Assembly: GCA_017524725.1 (NCBI GenBank)
Contig: JAFXUZ010000001.1
Coordinates: forward strand, 37,786-101,785
Source of the DNA: Clostridia bacterium
GTDB lineage: Bacteria; Bacillota; Clostridia; Christensenellales; Aristaeellaceae
Direction: 5' to 3'
DNA: 64,000 nt
How positions within the stretch are numbered: position 1 is the first letter of the stretch; each line of letters starts with the position of its first letter. The notes below the pieces were generated by a model that saw nothing but the letters and a program-made list of their open reading frames with translations, was not told the origin of the DNA and searched no databases. Of this stretch, positions 7,564-16,400 are shown in pieces. Position numbers and translations under genes: made by a program.

Positions 7564-9429
7564 TCACGATTCTTTTAAGGACTCCGGTCCCCTGTATTTC
7601 AGACACAGCATGGTGATATCGTCAAACTGCGGGGTGCCGTCGGCAAAACGGTTCACCGCATCGTATACGATGCCGATCAGCTGTTCCGGAGAAGCGTCGG
7701 GCGCCTGGTTCATCGCGTCGGTCAGCCTGTCCGTCCCAAACAGTTCTCCGGAAGGGTTGTTGGCCTCCGGAACACCGTCCGTATAAATAAAGACGCAGTC
7801 GCCCGGATGGAGCTCAAATTCCCGGTTTTGATATCTCGCCACATCTGTAAACCCGATCGCCGTGCAGTGTTTATATTTGAGCATCTCGAATTTTCCCCCA
7901 TCGCGGGCGATCACCGGATTTTCATGACCTGCGTTGACAGCAAGTCCCTTCCCGGTGGATAACTCAAGCACCGCCAGCCATACCGTTACGAACATCATGG
8001 ACGAATTGCGTTCGCACAGCTGAATATTCACGCGCTCCAAGGCAGCTGCAGGGTCACAGCCCGACAGCAGCTGGTTTTTGATCATGGTCTTTGAGACCAT
8101 CATAAACAGTGCGGCGGGAATGCCCTTTCCGGAAACATCCGCGATCACCAGGGCCAGATGATCCCTGCCCAACAAAAAGAAATCATAAAAATCGCCGCCC
8201 ACCTCCTTGGCGGGGGTCATGAAGGCGTGCAGGTCGAATTCCGTCCGGTCGGGAAAGGGCGGGAAAACCGTCGGAAGCATATTGGACTGAATATCAGCCG
8301 CCAGCTTCAATTCCTTATCCAGCTGTTCCAACTCCGACATCATGGAGACAATGCCCCGCATTTCGTCCCCGCCCTCATTTTTTTCTATCACGCTGCGAAG
8401 GAACGAAAAGGCTGTTTCATCGTCTTTTCGAACACGGCAGTATGATGTGATCTGGACGCTGTTCTGAGGGTGTTCTTTGTTATGCTTTTCTTCCGCTTCC
8501 TCTACCAGAGAGGACAGGTACTGTATACTGATCATGCTGTCCGTATTGAAGAGCATCAGGAACTGCCCATCCTCTACCCGGATCACGTCCCCCTCACGCT
8601 GCAGGTTATCGCGAAGGATGTGAAAAACCGAGGGCATATCCCCCCGCGCTGTGATGATCATGGCGCTGCGGACGTCGTTCTTCCCGGCAATGGCAAGGTC
8701 AAACAGGAAGGCCAGATACCCGCGGTTATACAATTCGGATTCCTCGTCCACATATCTGATCTCACCGACCATGGAAAAATACAATAAGGTCGTGCCGATG
8801 GCCAGGCCTATGATCCCGGTGCTGTAAGGAGTAAAAAGCTGCGGGATCAGCGATACGAACACGGAAACCACCATGGGCGACGTATGGAACGAGCTTGCCC
8901 TGGTTTTTTTGAAGTCAGAAAACAGTTCCATACCCGCACTGGAGACATACAAAAGGATCTCTACCCCCATCAGAACGATATGCAGGGGCGTTCGATAGAA
9001 TGCGTTGTCCTCCCCTATGGTAAAAAGGATGCCGGTAAACTGGTTTACAGCCAGCAGGACCAGGATCAGAACAACGGGAAGGGCCCGGATCGTCCATATG
9101 GCAGCGGAAGGCTTTCTGTCACCGTAAAGCTTGCGTCCGACAAAGGACAGCCAAAGGCTGGCGGTCCACATCGCTAGAAACTCCCACACGTTCCGGCAAA
9201 TAACAGCGACCGTATGACACCATGGCGGGGACTGCCTGTACATGGCGTGAAAAAAGAAACAAGCGACACTGTTTGCGGTAATGCACAGGCACAGCCTGAA
9301 AAAGAAGCGCATCGACTGCGTTTTCCGCTGCCTCAGACGGTCTGAAAGGATCAGCAGAAGGACCATGATAAAAAGGGATGACGCGGCGATATAGCAGGAC
9401 ACCACAGCTTCGCCCTGGATCATGTTCAT
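7564..9429 (-). CDS. Membrane SpoIIE-family phosphatase with 7TM sensor region
   Basis: A 621-residue protein. About seven hydrophobic segments fill residues 8-220. A GGDEF-like region (about 235-345) has a YNRGYL motif but no GGDEF signature and is therefore degenerate. An alpha-helical linker (350-400) leads to a complete PP2C/SpoIIE domain: EVGGDFYDFF, IADVSGKGIPAALFM, TDGVPEAN and QFDDITMLCLK. It should dephosphorylate a phosphoserine partner at the inner membrane face in response to a membrane signal. Its start overlaps the stop of the upstream propeller receptor by 4 bases (ATGA type), and the 7TM regions of the two proteins resemble each other. The two likely form one receptor-effector unit. 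Confidence 0.88.
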   Translation of the reverse strand: MNMIQGEAVVSCYIAASSLFIMVLLLILSDRLRQRKTQSMRFFFRLCLCITANSVACFFFHAMYRQSPPWCHTVAVICRNVWEFLAMWTASLWLSFVGRKLYGDRKPSAAIWTIRALPVVLILVLLAVNQFTGILFTIGEDNAFYRTPLHIVLMGVEILLYVSSAGMELFSDFKKTRASSFHTSPMVVSVFVSLIPQLFTPYSTGIIGLAIGTTLLYFSMVGEIRYVDEESELYNRGYLAFLFDLAIAGKNDVRSAMIITARGDMPSVFHILRDNLQREGDVIRVEDGQFLMLFNTDSMISIQYLSSLVEEAEEKHNKEHPQNSVQITSYCRVRKDDETAFSFLRSVIEKNEGGDEMRGIVSMMSELEQLDKELKLAADIQSNMLPTVFPPFPDRTEFDLHAFMTPAKEVGGDFYDFFLLGRDHLALVIADVSGKGIPAALFMMVSKTMIKNQLLSGCDPAAALERVNIQLCERNSSMMFVTVWLAVLELSTGKGLAVNAGHENPVIARDGGKFEMLKYKHCTAIGFTDVARYQNREFELHPGDCVFIYTDGVPEANNPSGELFGTDRLTDAMNQAPDASPEQLIGIVYDAVNRFADGTPQFDDITMLCLKYRGPESLKES

Positions 9430-12400
9430 ATTTTCTCCTCAAGCAGCGGTTGGTTCATGACATGGATGTGTGTGCAGACCAGGAAAAGCGTGAAAGTGAG
9501 GGCGGTGGAGGAAATATCCCTGAACCATACGCCCCATATGACCCGGACAAGGGCAAGCATGACGCCGAGGAACACCAGAAGAACGCTGATCTTGCGTACC
9601 TGGAACAGGGAGAACACCAGATAGAAAACCGCCGGAATGAACACAAGGTCATTCAACGGACCGCTATGATACACTCCATGGACGTCCACGGTGTAGATCC
9701 ATCCCGTAAAAAGGTTCACGACCAGAATGACCAGGATAAGCATGAGGGGGATCACAGCCCATGGGAGCCTTTTTTTGAGCCGCTCGATATCATGATTGGC
9801 GCGGTAATCCAGGTAGAAATAAAACAGGCAGGGGAAGACTTCAAAAGCAGTGAAGAAAAGCAGGTTTCCCACGATCATGACAAGCCTGGCAATGTTATAG
9901 CCCGTGCCGTCCACCATATAAGTCAGTATATCCGCCGCAGCCAAAGCCATGTTGACAATGATCAGGGCAAAGTACATTTTGTCATCCGGCAGTCCCCGTT
10001 TGCGGTACAGGTCGGTAAAGAACAACAGTCCGGCCAGCAGAAACAGGGAAGCGGCGTTAATAATTACGCTTCCGTAGGTACCTATGGAATTTGCGTTCCC
10101 TTTGATGATCTCGAAAGAAGCAGACATGCTTGCATTTTCCATGGGATCGTATACGCGGATAACGAAATGATAATCTCCCGCAGGAAGGTTCGTATAGACC
10201 ACAGGATCATCAAATTCGCTGCTTTTCAGCGTCGTCTCCGTCGTATCGAAACCTTCCAGATGATAGGAAACCATCGGGTCGAAAAGCGAAAACCTGAACA
10301 CATACGGATATACGGTCACCTTTTTGACGTTGCCCGGCAAATGGAAATGATCGCTGCCTTCCGAATAATATCGATGTCCGTCGGCGTCGATATAAGGCAG
10401 CGCGGCCTTCATTACATTGACATTCCGGAGAGGCTTTTCGATATTCACTTTCACCGCTCCCGTGGACCCCGCAATGTACAGATCGCCTTCGGGTGTCAGT
10501 TCGCTGCTGGAATTGGCTCTGATCCCATAGGGAAGACCGTTGTTGATCCCAAGAAAAACCGGCTCCTTCGGCCCGAATTCCAGAAGCTTTTCCGTCGGGA
10601 TCACATAGATGCCGCCGCTGGACAGTATCCATGCGTCCCCTTTGCTGTTTTCATAAAGATCGTAGATATTGGAGTATGGGAAGTGATCGACCGCCCTCAC
10701 ATGGTGATCCGACGTCATAACGCAAAGTGAATTGCTGGTCATGATCCAGAAGAATTGATGATCCCGGCTCACCTTGATCCTGAGGACTACGTCAGATCTG
10801 AGCCCGTCTTCCGAGGTGATCAGCTTTGTCCCCTCCGGACTGAGCACATAGAGCCCGGCGCCGTCAGTGCCGACGAGCAGCTCATTGCCGAAGCCTTCGG
10901 AAACGGCAAGGATCTCCGGAACGGCAATGCCGGTCTCTTCCCCGTAAGCCGCAACCACACGGCCGTCCCGGATCACGTTCACACCCCCGGTATTGGCCGC
11001 AATGATGCTCCCGTCCCGGCATTCGCCGGCCATACGGACCTGATCAGAGAAAAGCCCGTCACGAATTGAAAAGCACGTTGCTTTTTCCCCATCATAGCAG
11101 ATCAGCCCCGCTCTTCCCCAGGTGGAGATCCAGAGCCTGTTCTGGCTGTCACGTATGATCGAAAGCACCCGTACGCCATCCAGAAAAGCAAGAAGATCAT
11201 CGGTATCCAAAGTCTCGCCGACGGCGGTCCTTGCTTCCTTCAGAGGAAGGCTTTCCGCCCGTTGCCCGTCCTTGATAACGATCAGACCTGTATCAGTTCC
11301 GATAAAGAGCCGGTCGTCCAGCAAACATGTTGCATTGACGAATGCCGAGGGCAGATCATAACGGAAAAACAGGTCCGTAAACTGGTTGGGGACGATCTTC
11401 ATTACTCCCTGGCGGGATGAAGTAAACCAAAGGTTGCCTTCATAATCCGTCATGACGTGGCCCACGGAATTATTCATGGGACAGTTCGGCAGCAGATGAA
11501 ACTCTTTTCCCTCCAGAACGCCGATGCCGTTGCCAGCGCATATCCACAGTTTTCCGTCAATGTATTCAAACCGCTCCACATAGGAAAGCGGCGCGATATT
11601 CATGGATTCCGTTTTGGCAAAGCAGCTTGCAAAGTTTCCGTGATAGACTTTTGCGCTCTCTGTTCCGAGGAACAGATCTCCAGGGTTCGCCGGATCCGGC
11701 AGTATCGCCAGGATCCTTTTGACAGGGCATAAGCTGCGGTAGATGAAGGAGACCACTTCCCCATTCCTTAAGGAAAACATGTCTCCTTCCGGCGCGAGGC
11801 CGTAAACCAGGCCGTCGGGGCCCGGACGGAGCTCCTGGATCGACCGTTCGGATACCCTTCTGTCCTGAAGCATTGAAAAGCTCATATCCGGATAGATCAT
11901 GCCCAGGCCGGAGGTAGTACCGACATAGATGATGCCGTCGCTGCCTTCTGTGACCACACGGACGCTGGAAGACCCCAGACCATCCTCTTTATCCCACCGG
12001 AGCAGCCTCCCTGATAAAATGCAGAACACGCCGGAATCATTGGTCCCGATCCACAAACGATCCATGCTGTCCACATACAGGCATCTGACATTTGATATCC
12101 CTGTATCAGAATCGATCCGCTGAAAGATCTTCCCGTCATAATAGATCAGTCCGGCATAGCTCCCGATCCACAAAAAACCGTCCCCGGTCTGCGCGATGGC
12201 GTTCGCTTCTGATGTGGGCAGGCCGTTCCTGCTGTCATAAAGCACAGCGGAAAAACCCTCGCTGCTGTTTACAGGATCAACGGAAAGCCCCTGATTCCAG
12301 TTTCCGCAGGAATTCAGGCCCGAAAGCGTTTCCTTGCTCCCTTCCGCGGCGCAGCAAGAGGAAAAAGCGAGCAAAAAAGACAGCAGTAAAAACAGCGGAC

Positions 12401-12443
12401 GAAGTCTGATACAGCTTTTTCCATGAAACTCACGTCCAGCCAT
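9426..12443 (-). CDS. Two-component-type beta-propeller receptor with C-terminal 7TM region
   Basis: A 1005-residue exported sensor. A signal peptide covers about 12-33. Repeated Reg_prop units (for example GDGFLWIGSYAGLIYYDG and DRLWIGTNDSGVFC) form propellers over about 50-640. A Y_Y_Y domain lies at about 690-750 (VSYHLEGFD, LPAGDYHFVIRVYD). The C-terminus has about seven transmembrane segments (760-1000). Hybrid two-component sensors with this outer part normally carry a histidine kinase; here the output is missing and a separate 7TM/SpoIIE phosphatase is translationally coupled downstream. GGAGG lies 10 bases before the ATG. In relatives the ligand is often a carbohydrate; here it is unknown. 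Confidence 0.88.
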   Translation of the reverse strand: MAGREFHGKSCIRLRPLFLLLSFLLAFSSCCAAEGSKETLSGLNSCGNWNQGLSVDPVNSSEGFSAVLYDSRNGLPTSEANAIAQTGDGFLWIGSYAGLIYYDGKIFQRIDSDTGISNVRCLYVDSMDRLWIGTNDSGVFCILSGRLLRWDKEDGLGSSSVRVVTEGSDGIIYVGTTSGLGMIYPDMSFSMLQDRRVSERSIQELRPGPDGLVYGLAPEGDMFSLRNGEVVSFIYRSLCPVKRILAILPDPANPGDLFLGTESAKVYHGNFASCFAKTESMNIAPLSYVERFEYIDGKLWICAGNGIGVLEGKEFHLLPNCPMNNSVGHVMTDYEGNLWFTSSRQGVMKIVPNQFTDLFFRYDLPSAFVNATCLLDDRLFIGTDTGLIVIKDGQRAESLPLKEARTAVGETLDTDDLLAFLDGVRVLSIIRDSQNRLWISTWGRAGLICYDGEKATCFSIRDGLFSDQVRMAGECRDGSIIAANTGGVNVIRDGRVVAAYGEETGIAVPEILAVSEGFGNELLVGTDGAGLYVLSPEGTKLITSEDGLRSDVVLRIKVSRDHQFFWIMTSNSLCVMTSDHHVRAVDHFPYSNIYDLYENSKGDAWILSSGGIYVIPTEKLLEFGPKEPVFLGINNGLPYGIRANSSSELTPEGDLYIAGSTGAVKVNIEKPLRNVNVMKAALPYIDADGHRYYSEGSDHFHLPGNVKKVTVYPYVFRFSLFDPMVSYHLEGFDTTETTLKSSEFDDPVVYTNLPAGDYHFVIRVYDPMENASMSASFEIIKGNANSIGTYGSVIINAASLFLLAGLLFFTDLYRKRGLPDDKMYFALIIVNMALAAADILTYMVDGTGYNIARLVMIVGNLLFFTAFEVFPCLFYFYLDYRANHDIERLKKRLPWAVIPLMLILVILVVNLFTGWIYTVDVHGVYHSGPLNDLVFIPAVFYLVFSLFQVRKISVLLVFLGVMLALVRVIWGVWFRDISSTALTFTLFLVCTHIHVMNQPLLEEKI

Positions 12444-12506
12444 GCAATCAACTCCTCCGGATCACGCTGTGCCCGCCCGAATAATCATAACAGGTTTTTC
12501 ATGAGG

Positions 12507-13517
12507 TCAGTTGAACCCGAAAATCTTCCGTGTGACCGCGTAGCCGCATATCAGTACACACCTGCCAAGCCGGCCCGGCAGGTGTATGGCCCTTCCCAGC
12601 TGCCTGTAACGAAGCGTTTTATAAACCCGGGGATTTTCATTCCGGATATAGGACCAAAGGTCCTTTTTCTTTTGCAGGTTTTCCTCCGTCCCGCTTTTGA
12701 CCAGCAGAACGGAAGATACAGTCGTAACGATCTCCAGGAATTTCAGCATGTATTTCTGCATTTGTTCATCATCCACGGAAAACGGATCGACCGCGGATAC
12801 CATCAGGCGGTTGACCAGGAGGAACTGGTCGATGCGTCGGATCATGACCTTTTCCTGCACCGACTGATCGTTCCGGCCGATAAAATAGTGGTAAAAATCC
12901 ACGTCCAGGTAATACATTTTTTTGACGTCCTTCAGCGGGACATAAACGTACAGATCGTCCACATAAAAGGTATGCTTCGGCAGTTCCATCCCGCATGAAA
13001 GAAGAAGAGCTGTGCGGTAGATCACGGCATGCATCAAAAGATACTGTCCCCAATGAAAGTGCCTTGTCTCCTCCCAGCTGAATACCCTGTTCTTGGGCAG
13101 GGCATTGCGGTAGGATACGACGTGTTTATGCTTTGCGCCGGCTTTGTCATAGATATAATTGCTGATGAACATATCCACGGGATCGTCCCTGAGCCGGGAA
13201 AGGGCTTCCAGCAGCCTCGGATAAGCCGAACTGTCGACCCAGTCGTCGGAGTCGACCACCTTGAAATACAGTCCCGTGGCATTTTTCAGCCCCGTCATCA
13301 CAGCATCCCCGTGGCCCCCGTTCTCCTTATGGATTGCACGGACGATACCCGGATAGCGGCGCTCATACGCATCAGCCATTTCAGCCGTTTTGTCGGTAGA
13401 ACCGTCGTCCACGATCAGAATCTCCACCTGATCGCCGCCGGGCAAAAGCGACTCCACGGCATGGGACAGGTAATCCTGGGAATTGTAGCTGGGAATGGCG
13501 ATGGACAGAAGTTTCAT
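12507..13517 (-). CDS. Family 2 glycosyltransferase
   Basis: A 336-residue cytoplasmic transferase with a GT-A fold. The N-terminus has IAIPSYNSQDYLSHAVESL and VDDGSTDKT, followed by KENGGHGDAV and the metal-binding VDSDDWVD. The start at 13517 (MKLLSIAIP) is preferred because GAGG lies 6 bases upstream; GTG at 13529 would add four residues. It ends 63 bases before the propeller receptor gene in the same direction, so the three genes may be one operon. The donor and acceptor sugars cannot be told from sequence. Confidence 0.85.
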   Translation of the reverse strand: MKLLSIAIPSYNSQDYLSHAVESLLPGGDQVEILIVDDGSTDKTAEMADAYERRYPGIVRAIHKENGGHGDAVMTGLKNATGLYFKVVDSDDWVDSSAYPRLLEALSRLRDDPVDMFISNYIYDKAGAKHKHVVSYRNALPKNRVFSWEETRHFHWGQYLLMHAVIYRTALLLSCGMELPKHTFYVDDLYVYVPLKDVKKMYYLDVDFYHYFIGRNDQSVQEKVMIRRIDQFLLVNRLMVSAVDPFSVDDEQMQKYMLKFLEIVTTVSSVLLVKSGTEENLQKKKDLWSYIRNENPRVYKTLRYRQLGRAIHLPGRLGRCVLICGYAVTRKIFGFN

Positions 13518-13601
13518 TGTTTGCCTCACAAAAGTAAAAAAGTCATATTCACGATATCATTTTATCAGGATGCTTCATATATGTCCAGTTTTTTGTCGGC
13601 C

Positions 13602-13631
13602 TTGACGCGCATTCCATCCGCCTTGTATAAT
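13602..13631 (+). promoter_or_regulatory. Predicted promoter of the DUF6273 gene
   Basis: TTGACG at 13602-13607 and TATAAT at 13626-13631 are separated by 18 bp in the divergent gap between the glycosyltransferase and the DUF6273 gene. Confidence 0.7.
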
Positions 13632-13674
13632 CCAGATAAACATATCCCGCGGTCGTTTTTCAGGGCACAAAACC

Positions 13675-13694
13675 GCGCATGCTTTCGCATGCGC
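13675..13694 (+). other. Perfect hairpin in the 5' leader of the DUF6273 gene
   Basis: GCGCATGC, loop TTTC, GCATGCGC form an 8-bp perfect stem between the promoter and the start codon. No T-run follows, so it is not a terminator. It may stabilise the leader or bind a regulator. Confidence 0.5.
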
Positions 13695-13722
13695 CGATCG
13701 CGGTCAAAGGAGTGGATCACTT

Positions 13723-15771
13723 ATGGAACGGCGTTCGATGGTCCCGGAAACGGAACGGGGCTTTTCCCTGAAAAGAATGTTTTCGGCTGTTCTTTGCCTG
13801 TGCATGGTGTTTTCCATATGGGTCCCTTTATCGCGAGTTTCTGCCGAAAGCCTTCATCCGCCGGTCGTTGAGCCCTGCAAGGAGTCCCCGACCGGAAAAA
13901 AGACCACCTGGAAATGCGTGTACTTCGGTACCTATCCGTCCTGCGAAGTCGTGGACAGCTCGTGGAAGGCTGTGGATGAATATGCGCTGCGGGAAGGGGA
14001 CACGATACGGGACGACTCCCTTTACACGAGGCTTTCTGAAGCTGACTGGAAAAACGGCGCCGCGGTCCTCGACGGCGTGACCTATGTCCGCGTGGGTCTC
14101 GACCGGGCGCCGCGGGAAAAAAGCGCCCGGGAACAGCACTACTCCTGGGATTTTGCGCGTCCCTGGCATTATTTTGCTTTTTCTCCTATCCGCTGGCGGG
14201 TAATGGATATCCGGGACGGAAAAGCCCTGCTGCTGGCAGACCGGATGCCGGACTGTGTTCCGTTCAACGCTGCGGACGAGGAGGTATGCTGGGAGGACTG
14301 CACCCTGCGCAGCTGGCTGAACGGCTGCGGATCTGAAGCCAACAGGCAGGGGATCGATTTTACCGGCGCCGGCTTTATTGACCGGGCTTTCACCGCGGAA
14401 GAACGCGAAGCCATCGTTCCCGTCCTGTGCGCCAACCGGGAAAACCGGGATTACGGCACCGACAGCGGCGCGGATACGGAAGACCGCCTCTTTATCCTGT
14501 CCAACGGCGAAGTATTCGAAGATGAAAATGCCGGACGCTTTGGGTTCGATCCCGGACGGGATCATGACGACCCCGCGAAACGCTTTACGTCCACACTTTA
14601 CGCCAAATGCATGGGCGCCTGGTGGTCTCCCGTGGAAATGTACGCCGGAAACTCGTTCTGGTTCATGCGCACAAGCGGTTACACGGCCCGGAGCGTGACC
14701 TACGTATGTGATTTCGGGTACATCTACAGCAAGGGAACATTGGTGACCTGCTCCGACGCAGCGGTGCTCCCCGCCATGTGGGTGGATTTGGATAAGGCCA
14801 AGCTTACGGACGCGGGAGAGACCTCGTCCGCAGAGATCATTCACACATCTCCTACAGGTAAATCCCCCGAAACCCTTGATATCGGGGATCCCGTCGTCGT
14901 TCCGGACAGCGATATGCCCGGAGGCGCGTACACTGTGTGGAACGCGGTTGCTTTCGGGCATTATCCGCAGACTGAGATCGTGGAAGAACTGCCGCCTGAA
15001 AGCAGTCCGGACGGGCGTGCGGCCGATCCGGAGCTGTTTGACGAGCTTATAGAAGCGGCTGTCAGCGGCAGGGAGGACGTGACCAAAGACGGCATACGAT
15101 ACTGCCGTTTGAACGGCCGCTGGTTCCGGTCCGATCCCATTGTGTGGCGTGTGCTTGAGGTAAAAGACGGCACAGCCCTCCTGATGGCAGACAGGTGCCT
15201 GGATTCAGTCCCCTTTCACAGGGAATACAAAGACGTATTCTGGGAAGATTCCGACATGCGTGCCTGGCTGAACGGTACAAAGGATGTGTCATCTTACGGA
15301 ACGCCGTTCATCGATCTGGCGTTTACGGATAACGAACGCAGTGCCATAGCGGTATCCGCTGTCAATAACGCCGGCAACTGGTATTTCGGCACCGCCTGCG
15401 GCTCGGGTACCCATGACCGGGTGTATATCCCATCCGAAGAGGAAGTGTTCTGGTCCGAAAAAGCGGAAAAATACGGTTTCCGCCCCAGCGATGCCATCCC
15501 GGATTTCGGGAGGCGCCTGTCCCCTACGCCATACGCTGTTGCGCGGGGGGCGTGGGTTTCATCGGATAACGAGACCGCCGGGATCGGCTTCTGGCTGCTG
15601 CGCACAAACGGCTATACCCGGGACAATACGGTCTACGTGGGAGAAAAAGGGTACCTGTACAACCGGGGGATCCCCGTTACCTGCTCCGACGCGGGCATCG
15701 TGCCTGTGATCCGCATTCGTTTGGACGCCGCACAGTACCGGCGTGTCCCGGATATCACATCCCGTCAATAA
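13723..15771 (+). CDS. Exported protein with two DUF6273 domains
   Basis: A 682-residue protein with an N-terminal signal peptide (hydrophobic 25-44, ending near VSA-ES). It contains two full DUF6273 units. The first (about 55-360) has FGTYPSCEV, IRWRVMDIRDGKALLLAD, WLNG and FTAEEREAI. The second (about 410-680) has FGHYPQTEI, IVWRVLEVKDGTALLMAD, WLNG and FTDNERSAI. DUF6273 is a frequent surface domain in Firmicutes with no assigned biochemical role. AAAGGAG lies 8-10 bases before the ATG. No C-terminal anchor is visible, so the protein is probably released. Confidence 0.85.
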   Translation: MERRSMVPETERGFSLKRMFSAVLCLCMVFSIWVPLSRVSAESLHPPVVEPCKESPTGKKTTWKCVYFGTYPSCEVVDSSWKAVDEYALREGDTIRDDSLYTRLSEADWKNGAAVLDGVTYVRVGLDRAPREKSAREQHYSWDFARPWHYFAFSPIRWRVMDIRDGKALLLADRMPDCVPFNAADEEVCWEDCTLRSWLNGCGSEANRQGIDFTGAGFIDRAFTAEEREAIVPVLCANRENRDYGTDSGADTEDRLFILSNGEVFEDENAGRFGFDPGRDHDDPAKRFTSTLYAKCMGAWWSPVEMYAGNSFWFMRTSGYTARSVTYVCDFGYIYSKGTLVTCSDAAVLPAMWVDLDKAKLTDAGETSSAEIIHTSPTGKSPETLDIGDPVVVPDSDMPGGAYTVWNAVAFGHYPQTEIVEELPPESSPDGRAADPELFDELIEAAVSGREDVTKDGIRYCRLNGRWFRSDPIVWRVLEVKDGTALLMADRCLDSVPFHREYKDVFWEDSDMRAWLNGTKDVSSYGTPFIDLAFTDNERSAIAVSAVNNAGNWYFGTACGSGTHDRVYIPSEEEVFWSEKAEKYGFRPSDAIPDFGRRLSPTPYAVARGAWVSSDNETAGIGFWLLRTNGYTRDNTVYVGEKGYLYNRGIPVTCSDAGIVPVIRIRLDAAQYRRVPDITSRQ

Positions 15772-15787
15772 ACAAGGGAGATAAAAT

Positions 15788-16354
15788 ATGGATATGATCA
15801 AAAGGCGGTCCGTAGACCCCGTATATTCGATGTGTGTTCAGCCGTCCTTCATCATCGGTACAAACAACGAAGACGGCTCGGCAAATTTTGCTCCCATTAC
15901 CTGGGTCAGCGCCACCAGGGAGGGAGGAGACGGATATCTCCTTGTCATCAGCATGTTCGGCACAAAAAAAACAAAGCAGAACGTGCTACGCACCGGCGTC
16001 TTCAGCGCCAACCTTGTAAGCACGGACATGCTTCCGCTGATGGATTATTTCGGATCGCGGCATGCAAAAGACGGCAGGAAGAACGGTATCCCATATTCCG
16101 TCAGCCGCGGCGAGACGCTGGACGTTCCCGTACTGGACCAGAGCCGGTGGGTGTATGAATGCGAGGTAGCGTACAAAATGGAAACCGGAGATTCCACCAC
16201 CTTCTTCTCCCGCATCCACGGCATTCAGATGGATGAACGCCTGCAGTGCAGGGACACCTTCGATGTGGACCTGACAGTCCTTGACCCGGTCATCTATTCC
16301 GGGAAATACCACAGTCTCGGCAAACTCCTCGGGGATATCGGTGATTTTCTTTAA
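15788..16354 (+). CDS. Flavin reductase-like FMN-binding protein
   Basis: A 188-residue protein of the flavin reductase-like (FMN-binding split barrel) family. The N-terminal part has the typical QPSFIIGTNNEDGSANFAP pattern that forms the FMN pocket, followed by CxxxS-less hydrophobic strands and SANLVS. It probably moves electrons from NAD(P)H to flavin or holds flavin for a partner. It begins 16 bases after the DUF6273 stop with AAGGGAG upstream and is likely co-transcribed with it, without obvious functional connection. The substrate is unknown. Confidence 0.82.
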   Translation: MDMIKRRSVDPVYSMCVQPSFIIGTNNEDGSANFAPITWVSATREGGDGYLLVISMFGTKKTKQNVLRTGVFSANLVSTDMLPLMDYFGSRHAKDGRKNGIPYSVSRGETLDVPVLDQSRWVYECEVAYKMETGDSTTFFSRIHGIQMDERLQCRDTFDVDLTVLDPVIYSGKYHSLGKLLGDIGDFL

Positions 16355-16364
16355 TAGAATCTGG

Positions 16365-16400
16365 TGAAGCGGCGGACCGATCGCACGGCCCGCCGCTTCA
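16365..16400. terminator. Hairpin between convergent genes
   Basis: TGAAGCGGCGG at 16365-16375 pairs perfectly with 16390-16400. It separates the flavin reductase gene and the convergent GH78 gene and could end transcription in both directions. Flanking T-runs are weak. Confidence 0.6.

Noticed and set aside
13582..13600. ATGTCC and TTGTCGG near the DUF6273 promoter as a fifth regulon operator
   Set aside because: The spacing is 12 bp instead of 21 and the -10 box distance does not fit.
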